From Trogon surrucura (lineage: Eukaryota > Chordata > Aves > Trogoniformes > Trogonidae): DNA of 64,000 nt. Shown here one piece after another: positions 51,738-64,000 of the stretch (position 1 is the first letter of the stretch; each line of letters starts with the position of its first letter). The notes under the pieces were generated by a model. That model saw only the letters and a list, made by a program, of their open reading frames with translations, did no database searches and was not told the origin of the DNA. The stretch spans positions 141,573,845-141,637,844 of the forward strand of contig CM036617.1 in the NCBI GenBank assembly GCA_020746105.1, read 5' to 3'. Both the position numbers and the translations under genes were made by a program.

Positions 51738-52738
51738 TCATGGTGATTTATCTGATATGAGCAAAACAGCACAGGGAAGGCACTTCATGTAGCATTTATG
51801 GAACTAGATTATTTATGTTCAAGGGCAATTGCCATGACTTTGGTAGGCTGGGAAGCATTGCTTTTCGCTCTTTTTCTGTAGCGAATTGTCCTCTGACTTG
51901 ATTATTGCTCTTCAGATAAGTATCAAAATATATCTGAGTTCTGATTGTTCTTAAGAAAGTCTGAATACCTTTTCTTAATATGATGATTTAAGAGACTGGC
52001 TCATCAGTTTGTAATGGATGTACCTTTTAATTAAGGGTGTTATGGAAAAGACCATGATCAAGACTGAAATTTTCTTGTCTGACATTCTAGTGGGATTCTG
52101 GGTTTGGAGATGATTTAGCACTAAATGTAGCTAGAAAGAGGAGTTGAATTTCTGTGGAAGATCAGCTGGGACATAAGTCTATGAAAATCTGATAATAAAA
52201 CAGAAGAGTGTAGTACAGGGTTCACATTATTGTGCAAATATTCTGCCCTATATTTAAATGACTGTCTGTATTCCCCCTAGGATACTTCAGGAAAGCATCA
52301 TGATGTGCATCAAGTGTAGTTAGTTTAGGAATCGATAGGAATGTAGGCAGAATAACCCGGACTTCTGGAGAAGGTAATACAAGTCTTTTGTGAACCTTCT
52401 GGGACTTGCTCTGAGATGGATATATGCATACTAAGCACAGTACTTCTGGATCTTCATTATAATGACTACATGAAACTAGATTAAAGATATGTCATATTTA
52501 TTTATATTTTACTGTTTGCTTTGTTGTTTGCAGAACAGACTCGTTCTTAGATACTGCCCTTTGTAGTTCTGTAATATGTGGTTTCCCTTTAAGCAGAAAT
52601 ATGAAAGAACTCATGGTTTGTTGATAGTTGAAGACTGATTAACATGAAAATTAAGGTTTATCAAAATCCGTGTTCTTTAGGAAACCAATAATTAATAATC
52701 ATTATGTTGTAACTGAATTAGTATTTTCTTCTCTGTAG

Positions 52739-54833
<2,095 letters not shown>

Positions 54834-55081
54834 ATCGTCCCGGTCTTGTAAATGTAGGACACATCGAAAAAATGCAGGAGAGCATTGTGCATGTACTGAA
54901 ACTCCACTTGCAAACCAACCATCCTGATGACATCTTCCTCTTCCCAAAACTTCTCCAAAAAATGGCTGACCTCCGACAACTCGTCACAGAGCATGCTCAG
55001 CTTGTTCAGATAATCAAGAAGACTGAATCTGATGCACATTTACACCCTTTACTACAGGAAATCTACAGGGATATGTATTAA
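54834..55081 (+). CDS. PPARA: PPARA coding exon 6: C-terminal ligand-binding domain and AF-2 helix (residues 387-468)
   Basis: The 248 coding bases begin by completing Asp387 and read [20 protein letters not shown]. They continue through [20 protein letters not shown] to the AF-2 activation helix [11 protein letters not shown], followed by TAA at 55079-55081. His440 (in TEHAQLVQ) and Tyr464 (in EIYRDMY) complete the Ser280/Tyr314/His440/Tyr464 ligand-anchoring set known from human PPARA. With this exon the protein is 468 residues, identical in length to the human protein. No frameshift or premature stop occurs in any of the six exons, so the gene should be functional. Confidence 0.98.
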
Positions 55082-55717
55082 GGATTTTTGGTATTTTTTT
55101 CCACAATATTTAAAGACAAGAGCAATACTAATAACAGATGGGAGCAAAACTACTAGCGAAGTTATCTGCTGTTCGCTCAGCCCAGAGCATGAAAAAAACT
55201 AAAAACTGGGTAACTGAAGTGTTACATTTCTTTTGGTTTGGGATCTTTTGTCTTCTTTTGAAAGAGTTCTGCAGAAAAATACTGCTCATAGTGCTCATGA
55301 AGTGTCTTACAATGGTACTTTTATTTGGAAATTTGAAGATTGGTAAGGAATACGTACTTGTATAATAAATCAGAATGTTAAGTAACAAGTGAACAAATTG
55401 TGTTTCCTCTTGGTTTAGTCATTTTAGAATTAATATAACAAATCTAGCAAATTCTCTCCAGGTATATGCACAATCATAAAGATTATGCACTTCAGGTTAA
55501 TAGTAATTACTGAGAACCGACTAACAATTTTTCTTACATCAGTCAGCCTAGGTCTATCAAATGGTTGGATATTATTGTACAGACACTTCTAACAAATTTG
55601 AAAGACCTTTGATCCGCTGCTGCTTTAATTCCATGAAATGAGGTACAGCTTCATATAGTATTACATTGGTATACTGTATGATTAGCATGTTTGAAAGATG
55701 GTTCTTCTGTGAAATTG

Positions 55718-55723
55718 AATAAA
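55718..55723 (+). terminator. PPARA: candidate proximal polyadenylation signal
   Basis: AATAAA about 640 bases after the stop codon. An earlier one lies at 55364-55369. Use of either would give a short 3' UTR. Confidence 0.35.
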
Positions 55724-58011
55724 ATCTGAGGAGTTATCTAAAATACAATAGAGATGCTCAGTTCAGGTGTTTCTTGAATAGTGAATGTGATAAAACGATG
55801 GAACCCTTTATTCAGAAGTGTTTTAAGGAAATATACAAATGTCCCTGAGGAAAAAATATATCATACCATGGTATTTTGGAGAACTTGTAATAGCTCAAGA
55901 TGCAGTTTTGACTTAAAAATACTGTTTGGAAATAGCAAGAGTTTTGGAGAGACTGAAAAATCTGATCCTAGCCCAGAAAAAAAAGAATTTCAGCTGCCAC
56001 AGCATTCTAGTGCAGTGATAGCTTACGCTGAAGAAATTATTGTATAGGAAAGGCACCTTCTTTCTTGATAAGTATCTTTGCAGTATGGAGTTGTTTTACT
56101 TACCTGTTTACTTCTCTGATGAATACACTGTTTTGTTTTTTCCAATTATCCACTCGCATATGTTTCTTTCTATTCCTTAGGCCTTGGCAACAGAAGTATT
56201 AGCTAGACTATTTCACCAAATTTTATTGTTGTTTGTAAAGACTTAGTGGATTAGGTGACACTATTACCAAGAACAGCATTTGTAGGTGAGAGAGAGCACA
56301 GCAGGTAGGAGAGAGCACAGTTGAGAGTTAAGTTTATCATGTTCTTGAGAGCGCACTCTGATTTTACAATGGTACTTACTCCTGATGCAAAATAAGCCAT
56401 AAGGAAACTGCTTGACTTGGCTGTTGTAGAGGACCTTTTATTAGAAAGTACTAAACCAAAATGCTACTTGCATGCAAGACACTGTGCTTTTTATTTTCCT
56501 TTTTTTTTTTTAATATGGTAATGTCATATTATTTACTTACTTTACTATTTGTTTCATAACACAAAGATCTCAGGAGCTAACCTTAGTATTTTCACAATAG
56601 TTAAGCTTTCAGCAGCATAGGAGGACACTACATTTTATTTAGCGCAGTCGATGACTCCAGAATCCTAAACCTTCACTGTGAGAAGTAAGATTGCTAAAGT
56701 GAGAACATCACACTATGATTCTTATTTTAGTCACAACACTTGTTTCTTTACAGCTCTGCTGGCATGGCTGGACACTCGATAAATTACAGGTTTAAAAGCC
56801 ACTTGGTATTTATCCAGGCGATGGTCATTAGTGGAGGGTTTTAGTGCCAGATGTATTTAGTATAAAATATCAAAGCGTAGACCTTAAATTTGGTGACCAT
56901 CTAGGGCAGGATAGAAACAACAAGCACATGGGCACAAAACTCTCTCCCCTTCCCTGTTGCCAGTCGGCAACAGGAAGAACAGGCCTTGCATTACAGCTGC
57001 TTCGAATGCTTTGTTAGGAGACGGTTGTTGGTCTTACCAGGAAACAGCAGATGAGAAATGTGTTGTCTTCTGTGTCCTACAGCAGTGTGTAGCATGGCCT
57101 CAGAATTAACAAGAGGATTTTAGCAATGAGGCTGCCTTATTCTTCCAGTCAGGCATGTTTCACTAAGGAACCGTGGGGTTTAGGCACAAGACATTCAGCA
57201 TTGAAATAATTGATATGTAATAGTGCTCACTCAAAAAATTGTCCAAATGTCAGCCATTCTGTGATGGCATACTGAAACTAACAACCAACTGCTTTAAGTT
57301 TCTCTTCTAGAAAGGTTTAGGCTGAGGCCTTTTTTCCCCAGAACTCAGATTTTTTTGCAAAGGGCAAATTTCAAACTTGTGTTTGGGCATACTGAAGTTT
57401 CTTAGGAAAGTTAGACACAATCAGTGAGGATGAAAGCTATTTCTCCTGATCTTGTTCTCAAACATGGCTAAAACACTTTACTGAAACTTAAATTCTCAGC
57501 AAAACTATAAAGAATTTAATGCAGCATAATTCGAGGAAGGCATAATGTTTAGCTGTATTACCAGCTGCTTCTAACAGGTTCCTGTGACTGGCATTAGGAA
57601 AGTGCATAATTTGCATTTTTCCTGTTCCTGCTCCACTTTGGTTTGTTATCTGAAAACCACAAAGCATTTTTTGATTAGCTCCTTAGACACTGAAGTTTAA
57701 TTTCTGTGTTAAATTGCAGAACTTTAATTAAAAAAATAAAAATTGAAAGAACACATCTCAGTTACAGAAATATGAACAAGATGTTAACAGAGCCTAAAAT
57801 TCTGGATGGATTCCGTTGCCCACAGCGCTTCAGTGTGCATATACCCACAGTCCCTTCAAAGAATAGTGCAGACAGTTCACTTCCCGAACACTAATGGGCA
57901 AAAAAAAAATCTTAATTTCTACCTTACACTTTTAACAAAGTGCATTCACTTCTTCGGTAGGTGACTGGTGGCAGGGTTTTGCCAATTAGATTTCAAAATG
58001 ACTCGATTTGC

Positions 58012-58031
58012 TTTTTTTTTTTTTTTTTTTT
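58012..58031 (+). repeat. T20 homopolymer
   Basis: Twenty T residues in the probable 3' UTR, likely variable in length. Confidence 0.85.
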
Positions 58032-58137
58032 AAAGTTTGGAATCTGAAAGAGTTTGAGATCTAGTACTGAGGAACCTTCAGCATCTCCACTTTGTACAGA
58101 TCATCTAATATTTTTAAATACCCATTCTGTGGAGGGA

Positions 58138-58143
58138 AATAAA
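58138..58143 (+). terminator. PPARA: candidate polyadenylation signal
   Basis: AATAAA followed by the T/G-rich GTTTCGTTGTGACTC at about 40 bases. This spacing is suitable for cleavage between them. Confidence 0.4.
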
Positions 58144-58358
58144 GTGATAAAAGATTTACTGACTTGTTAGGTACAGTTTCGTTGTGACTCTTATCACCTA
58201 ACTTATTTTACTGTCATAGTACAAAGAACTCTGGCTGGCAGCCAGGTACCCACAAACAACTTAAGAGACAACAGATGGATAGAGAAAAATCCTAGGAAAC
58301 AATGGTACAACCTAAGTTTTCAAAGCTTTTTCGTTTTGGAGAGTTATGTGGGATTATT

Positions 58359-58371
58359 TTATTTATTTATT
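58359..58371 (+). promoter_or_regulatory. PPARA: AU-rich element (two overlapping nonamers)
   Basis: Two overlapping UUAUUUAUU nonamers, the consensus for class II AU-rich elements that shorten mRNA half-life. They would act only if the transcript extends past 58.2 kb. Confidence 0.4.
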
Positions 58372-59774
58372 CGGATGTCCTAGGTATTTTGACACAGAGG
58401 AAGAAAAAAAAAAAAGGAAGGTTTTGCGTCAAGTGTTAGGGAAACCTGATGTTCATTTTATGTCCTTCTTGAATATTTTCTTCAAAGGTGTACAGTCTTC
58501 AGTGTAACAGCACACAACTGCCACTTAAAAAAAACCAAAGCAGTTGCTTTTTACCTTTTCTAATTTCAGAATCCCACTTTTACTTAAATTGACAGCCGAT
58601 AGGAATGTTACCCACTTACAGAAATGGAATCTTTCTTCACATTTAAAGAAATCTTTTTTTTTATTTAATTGCTGTTTCCATGTGCCTTTGTGCTTTGGTT
58701 CTGGCCAGCTGCTTGAAGCTGAAATGTTGCCAAAGAGCATATTTTTGCATTATTTCTGCTCCGCACAGATTTAGGAAATACCAGCAGTTGCACTAAGTCT
58801 GTTCTCATGAGAGAGCTAGCACAAGTTTGCAAATCAAAGAGCTTATAATAAGCATCTAAACATTTGTTTGTTTATTCAAACTGCTAAAACCTGGGGAGAT
58901 TTATTCATCATGAGAGCTGGGTCACATATTATTAAATGTGAATTTCCTCCTTATTTCTGATGGAAAACCTGGTCAACAACTTAAGGCACCATCTCAGACA
59001 AAGCAGTTAGAGAAGATTGCACTGTAGCTGCCTGTGCCGTGTCTGAAGAGGAACAATTTCAGCTCTGTCTCTCCTTAAAAGCATCCCTGTTACTTAGTTG
59101 AAAATCTGCAACTACATTTAACAAATGCATTTGCAGCTGTTCTGATATTGCTTCAGCAGAAGGTCTTACAAATCATGTCCTTCCCTGAAAACCCTAATCT
59201 TTTAGTAAATGTTGAAATGTAAGGTGTAGCGTGGTATCTGGTGCCTTGCTTATATCTCAAGTGCTTTCTTGATAATCAGTTGCGTATAATTTTTTTAATT
59301 TAGGTTTAATCATCTTTATTATCCTTTTACTAGAGAGTTAAATTATATGTGGGATTGATCTAAGATTATTGATATTGTTATGTATTGTGGGATTTTTTTT
59401 AATTTAATGTAATGCCATTTCTTCATGTTTCAATTTGTAAAATACGAGAATATAATTGCAAGGTATAAACTTGCTAAATTATATTAGAGGTGCTTTAAGA
59501 AAAATACGTAAATTATTTAATTTAAATATTTGTTTCATACGTTATCTTGTGAACCCTTCTGTACAGCGAGGAAAGATTAACTTTAATGGAGTGAGGACGG
59601 TAGGCCTGAAGTCAAAGACAAACTGCTATTTATTCCTGTCTGGTCTTTATTACTGTATCATTTGTAAAGAAGTATCACAAATTTTGCAATGTATCGGTAT
59701 TTGGTATTGACAACTGTGACAAAATTTAAAAATATATTTTCACATAGAACAAAGACTTCCTTTTATTTAATTTT

Positions 59775-59780
59775 AATAAA
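59775..59780 (+). terminator. PPARA: candidate distal polyadenylation signal
   Basis: AATAAA at the end of a strongly AT-rich block of about 500 bases, after which base composition becomes more balanced. I chose it as the most distal plausible end, with no direct proof. Confidence 0.35.
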
Positions 59781-62700
59781 AGTAAGTCTAGGTGAGGAAG
59801 AGCAGTAATCCCAAAATCGAGTTAATATTTTTAAAGTTGTAACTCAAGTTCACCAATATGAAAGATGGTTTATAGAATTAAGTTCATCTTTGCTCTACAG
59901 CACAGTAGTTTGTTTTCCTTAAAAGCCTGAAAAGAGAGACGCGAAGATCTACATTCTGTTAATAGTCTATTACTGATGTTTTCTGAGGAACTGACTTGTG
60001 GATTACTAAGAAATAACAATATGTCTTCAGGATTATTTACCTGCACTGAAGTTGTTCTGCAGTTTTTATAGATGTATTTTAAAATACGTAATTTGGCGGT
60101 GCAAACCAAAATGCTGAAATGCCATTTTTGGCCTCCCTGTAGGAGTGTTCCCTTTATGATTTTAAGTAGAGATTAATTCAGACTCTGCTCGTAGGGATTC
60201 TGTGCCCTCTGGTTCAGGTGTGACAATCTGTGCCTACAGCATTCCTGCTGACGAACCCTGACATAGGAACAAAGTCACCTTTTAAAGGTATACCTTTTAT
60301 TTTGCTGTAGTCCAAACACAGCATGTAGTGCAAGCACAGTATATTACAGGTGTTCCAGGAATTATTTATACGTACTGCATTTTATTTGTAATAGATCCAG
60401 ATCACTGCAACTTGAAATTTTCCCTTGATCAGTGTCACCATACAGGTATATTGTCTACTAAGATGTTTGTGTTGTATTTGTAAAAGCTCTGCTGGACTTC
60501 CTTGTGGTAACCTGCAGCTGCTTCTTTTCTCAACTGCAGAGGAAGCAATGAGAAAACCTGTAAAAAGTACTAACAGATATGTCACTTTACATGTGACATG
60601 TAAACATGTAAATATCTGCTACAAATTCATTATTAACTAAACCCATCTTAGGGCAAGGATTTGTTTCCTCTAATGCGCTTACAGGTTTTAAAAATCTTTT
60701 TCAGCTTCTGAAGCTGTTCTGGTCTTTCTTGAACTCCTTCATTGCGATAGTCGATCTTGTCAGTTTACATTGCAAGGATGTTTCAAAACAGAATTTCTGT
60801 TGCAAGGACCTCACTTTCAGATGCGTTGCCTCTGCCCGAGGTATAGGCTGCATGCACAAAAGAGATTAACCTGATTATAGACTGGGCCTCAAATAAAGAC
60901 TGCAAGACCAAGCATAAGGTACTTAAAGTTGCTTTTAAGAATTTGATATATTATCTCAGGTTGAATATGCAGTATTCCCTCTTGTGGAAAAGACACCAGC
61001 CTTATGATCAATGTGAGAAGTTTCATGGCATTCCTTACACTTGAAAGAAAACAAAAGCTGGCGACGTGTGAAAACACTAACCGACCGAAATACTGGCAAC
61101 ATGCAAGTACTGCATCCTACTCCTACTGCGTAGGAGTGCAGCACAGTCATTCAAGAATCTGTTTGTGATGTGCAACAGGAACTGCAAGGAGGTTACCAAA
61201 TCTTCTGGCGGGTGATTCATATGCAAAAAAACATGTAGGGCGCTGGTCAAATCCACATGTGTTACCTCTGGCACGTTCAGATATTCCGGGTACGTTTTGC
61301 CAGGCGGTAGCATGAGGTTGCCTTTGTAGAGACGTGGTGCCTTTGCCCTCCGGTTAGTGGCAGAGCTGTTCCCAGGGCCGGGTGTGTGTTCCAAGGGGCA
61401 CCCACGGGCACTCGTCGTTAGGTGGTTATGGCTTGTTGGCTGCCGACGTCGGTGCAGGTAGTGGGAGGGAGCCACTTCTGATCAAAACTGTCCCTCTCCC
61501 TTGGGAAATGAATCCTGTGGGATAGGTGAAGCCATGGCTCCATCTCCATAGCCACAAATAACTTTCCTCTGGTTTCAGAAGTGGAAGAAAATGGATGGCT
61601 GCAGTTACTTCTTTAGTCATAACAAATCCAATCAACGTTTTAGTACTGTGGATTTTAACAAGAACACCCCTCTTTAACTGTTGGACAAACGCTGCTTGAT
61701 CAGCTTCTCGGATGAGCTGTGTTTCATACTGCTCCTGCTATTCACAGCTTTTAAAAACAATTGCCCTGAATTTCCTTTAGAAGTGTAACACAACAGTTCT
61801 AATTACATCACAATGTTAAATTTTTTCATGTCTTAAAGTGTTATCTTGATGTGACACGAGAAAGCACGTTTTTGTTAATATTGCCAAATCCCAATCACTA
61901 GAGCTAACAAGTGGTCAGTTAAATCAAGATATCAGTATCTAAGAGACAAAAAACAGATCACTGTTCCCAGTCACCTATGTTTTTAGGAGATTTTGGGTAC
62001 ATTTTATTACAGTAAATACAGACCTTAGAGCAGACATTTCTTGCACGGAGTAGTCAAACCTAATTCTCATGGAATGCTTGTTTCCCAGTAAAATACCACT
62101 AATTCAAGCCAAGTTCCCAAGTTTCTTTCTGTCAGAACAATGCAAATGACATTTTCAAGAAAGAACGGAAGCCCCGGTTTCACAGGGATTTATAGGAAAG
62201 ACAAAGTGTCTTGCACTTGTGAATGTAAAAATTGCCTGTAGCTAAATATGATGATATGATTCTCAAATGTTACCTGCCTACTGATCTAGGATGAAAAAAA
62301 CTTGAACTAAACATTTTCCTTCTTTTTTACGTTCTGATTTTCTTTGTGTCTCCTTTAAAAATAAGAGGTTGAATTCATAGTGTTTGTGTAGAGACTGGTA
62401 GGAACCTATGTGCTTTTAAAAAAAAAAAAAAGTCATCCTTTAAGACTGAATGTAAAAACAGTTCTTTTGAAATCTGGGTTTGCCTTAATGGTTTTAAAAA
62501 AAGAAATAAAATATTTTTTAAAAGTGAATTTAATGACTTGAGCTGATCTTTTATTTCCAGGAAAGTAACTTACTGTAATGTCAGGGGTTTGAGAAAAAAC
62601 ACACTTGTTAGCCTCTGCTGGCTGCCTCTTGTACGTTATCCAAAGCAACTGCCAAGTCTTAGGCGAGTCCCTCATTCAGTGACTGGGCACACACGAGTAA

Positions 62701-64000
62701 TTTTTACGTACACGAACGTAGTTCTGTTCTGCGCTCTCGTACAACCACTTAGGATCTCAGCTGATAGCTTGTGTAAATGTTTGCAGAGTTGGAACCTGGG
62801 GAAGCACAGGCTGGCGGCACACCTGGGAATGGTGACACCCGTCGCTCCTTCTGCAATAGTACCAGTGGCACAAACATGTGTTTTGTGCTGCTCTGCTGTA
62901 ATTAAGAACTTGACTGATTTTTGCCTTCACCTGATTTGCCTTGATTTGGTACACAAAGCCCTGCTTCAGGAAACACTTAGCTGCTTAACTTTACACCAGG
63001 GAGTAATCATGCTGAGTTTTAGTAGTGAACAAGAGTGGATAAGCAATCTTTGGTGGGATTGATGCCCAGATTTTTTTTGGGCTAGCATCAAATATCTGTT
63101 AACAAATTGTATTAAGTATGTTTTACTACGTAATAAGATGTGTCTATTGCAAGGCGGAATGATATTTGAAGCATCTTTAAAGTGCTGATGCTTACAGATT
63201 TGCTGTTGGATACGCCTTTGAAATGAGGAATGCATGTGTAACATACACCTAAACATTGCATCTATAATACGTATTTTTATACATACATTTCATCAGTTTG
63301 TCTGCTGACCCACCATCCTGCTGCGTCCCTCTGTTCTCACTGACGGTATAAGAAGCTTGAGACGTTTGTTGAATTCGGCAAGCATTGACAGCACTTCTAC
63401 GTGAAGTGCAGCATGACAAGTCATTTGATGAGCAAGGCTTCAGTTCAATCGCTTGGGAGGACATGTCACAAGTAATTGTTTTCCTTCAAGGATGTGCGGA
63501 TTTATTAAGCCGGTAAAAGAGTGCTGAAGCAAAAATTACAGCAGAGGATAAAGAATCACTTTTCTTCATTGGCTGCACTGAGGAGTGCTTGGAGGCCTAA
63601 CTCCAAGCAGCAGAAAGCCCTCGGAGAACCTGATAAAAGCAAACTGTGAAGGCTGTGCATGTCTTGAAGAATAGGTCTCATTGCTCTAAGTCAGGGCATG
63701 AGGGCATCTTGTCTGTGAAATCACACATATACCAAAACATATCGATACAGAGACCACAATGCTCATGTTCAGTAGGAACATGAGACTGTGGAACACGTAA
63801 GCTTTTAACAGCTTGGCACAGATAATAATCCTTTGTCATTCCAGGAAATACCAAAGTGCACGTAGGTCAGTCACCTTTCCCTAAAGCATGGACCAGAGAT
63901 GACAGAATGTACCCAACGGCCTTGGGCTACTGAACCACTTGGTGGTACTTGCTAGAAGTAAGCTTTTCTTAACCTAAAAGATATGCGTAATCCGGTAACT
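59781..64000. other. downstream intergenic DNA, no gene confirmed
   Basis: No recognisable exon or mobile element. In mammals the next gene is CDPF1 on the opposite strand. None of the minus-strand frames here shows its cysteine-rich DPF motif, so it is not seen in this window. A 132-codon minus-strand frame (61077-61475) lies in slightly GC-richer sequence but is unrecognised. A longer PPARA 3' UTR reaching the AATAAA at 60892 or 62505 is also possible. Confidence 0.5.

Larger units (their letters stand above)
48728..52738. other. PPARA: PPARA intron, phase 0, carrying an LTR insertion
   Basis: A GT-AG intron of about 4 kb between the hinge exon and the first ligand-binding-domain exon. Apart from the solo LTR at 50607-51732 it is unremarkable AT-rich sequence. 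The pyrimidine-rich acceptor ends TTCTTCTCTGTAG. Confidence 0.85.
55082..59780 (+). other. PPARA: probable PPARA 3' UTR, end uncertain
   Basis: There is no splice pattern or coding sequence after the stop codon. The DNA is AT-rich with several AATAAA signals: 55364, 55718, 57735, 58138 and 59775. Mammalian PPARA has a very long 3' UTR of several kilobases, so a distal end near 59.8 kb is plausible. Shorter forms ending near 55.4, 55.75 or 58.15 kb are equally possible from the sequence alone. Open frames of up to 88 codons here have no motifs. Confidence 0.45.

Noticed and set aside
56284-56325. Short duplicated GAGAGAGCACAG units in the probable 3' UTR
   Set aside because: Two imperfect copies of a purine-rich 20-mer; simple slippage is the likeliest explanation.
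62589-63062. Plus-strand frame of 157 codons downstream of PPARA
   Set aside because: Composition is rich in Leu, Cys and Val with no domain or known homolog that I recognise; probably chance.

Overview
The window reads as a stretch of vertebrate, very probably bird, nuclear DNA. It is AT-rich and intron-dominated. It carries short CR1 LINE tails typical of sauropsids and one solo long terminal repeat (LTR) of the avian ERVL type. The only protein-coding gene I can support is PPARA (peroxisome proliferator-activated receptor alpha, NR1C1) on the + strand. Its six coding exons (41739-41946, 44607-44767, 46113-46251, 48525-48727, 52739-53186, 54834-55081) have canonical splice sites. They join in frame to exactly 468 codons plus a stop, the same length as human PPARA. 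The gene appears intact. The species cannot be fixed from sequence alone.

Layout. Positions 1 to about 18990 are upstream intergenic DNA with no supportable gene; they hold a CR1 3' end (13561-13633) and some simple repeats. Positions about 18990-20350 are a strong CpG island with GC-box, CCAAT and ETS motifs and no TATA box, the likely PPARA promoter and first non-coding exon. From about 20350 to 41701 lies the long 5' intron region, with one good candidate non-coding exon (22749-22875), microsatellites and a small CpG-dense patch (40759-40950). From 41702 to 55081 come the coding exons. Their introns contain two antisense CR1 fragments (42966-43163, 47889-47995) and an LTR of about 1.1 kb with a 5-bp target duplication (50607-51732). 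From 55082 to roughly 59780 is an AT-rich probable 3' UTR with several AATAAA signals and AU-rich elements. Positions 59781-64000 hold no recognisable gene.

How it works together. The CpG island would drive a long transcript whose start codon lies about 22 kb downstream. The encoded protein has an N-terminal activation region, a two-zinc-finger DNA-binding domain split over two exons, a hinge, and a ligand-binding domain ending in the AF-2 helix. From family knowledge it binds DNA with RXR and activates fatty-acid oxidation genes. I found no sign of a previously undescribed system. The most notable oddity is the sense-oriented LTR, with its own polyadenylation signal, between the hinge exon and the first ligand-binding-domain exon.
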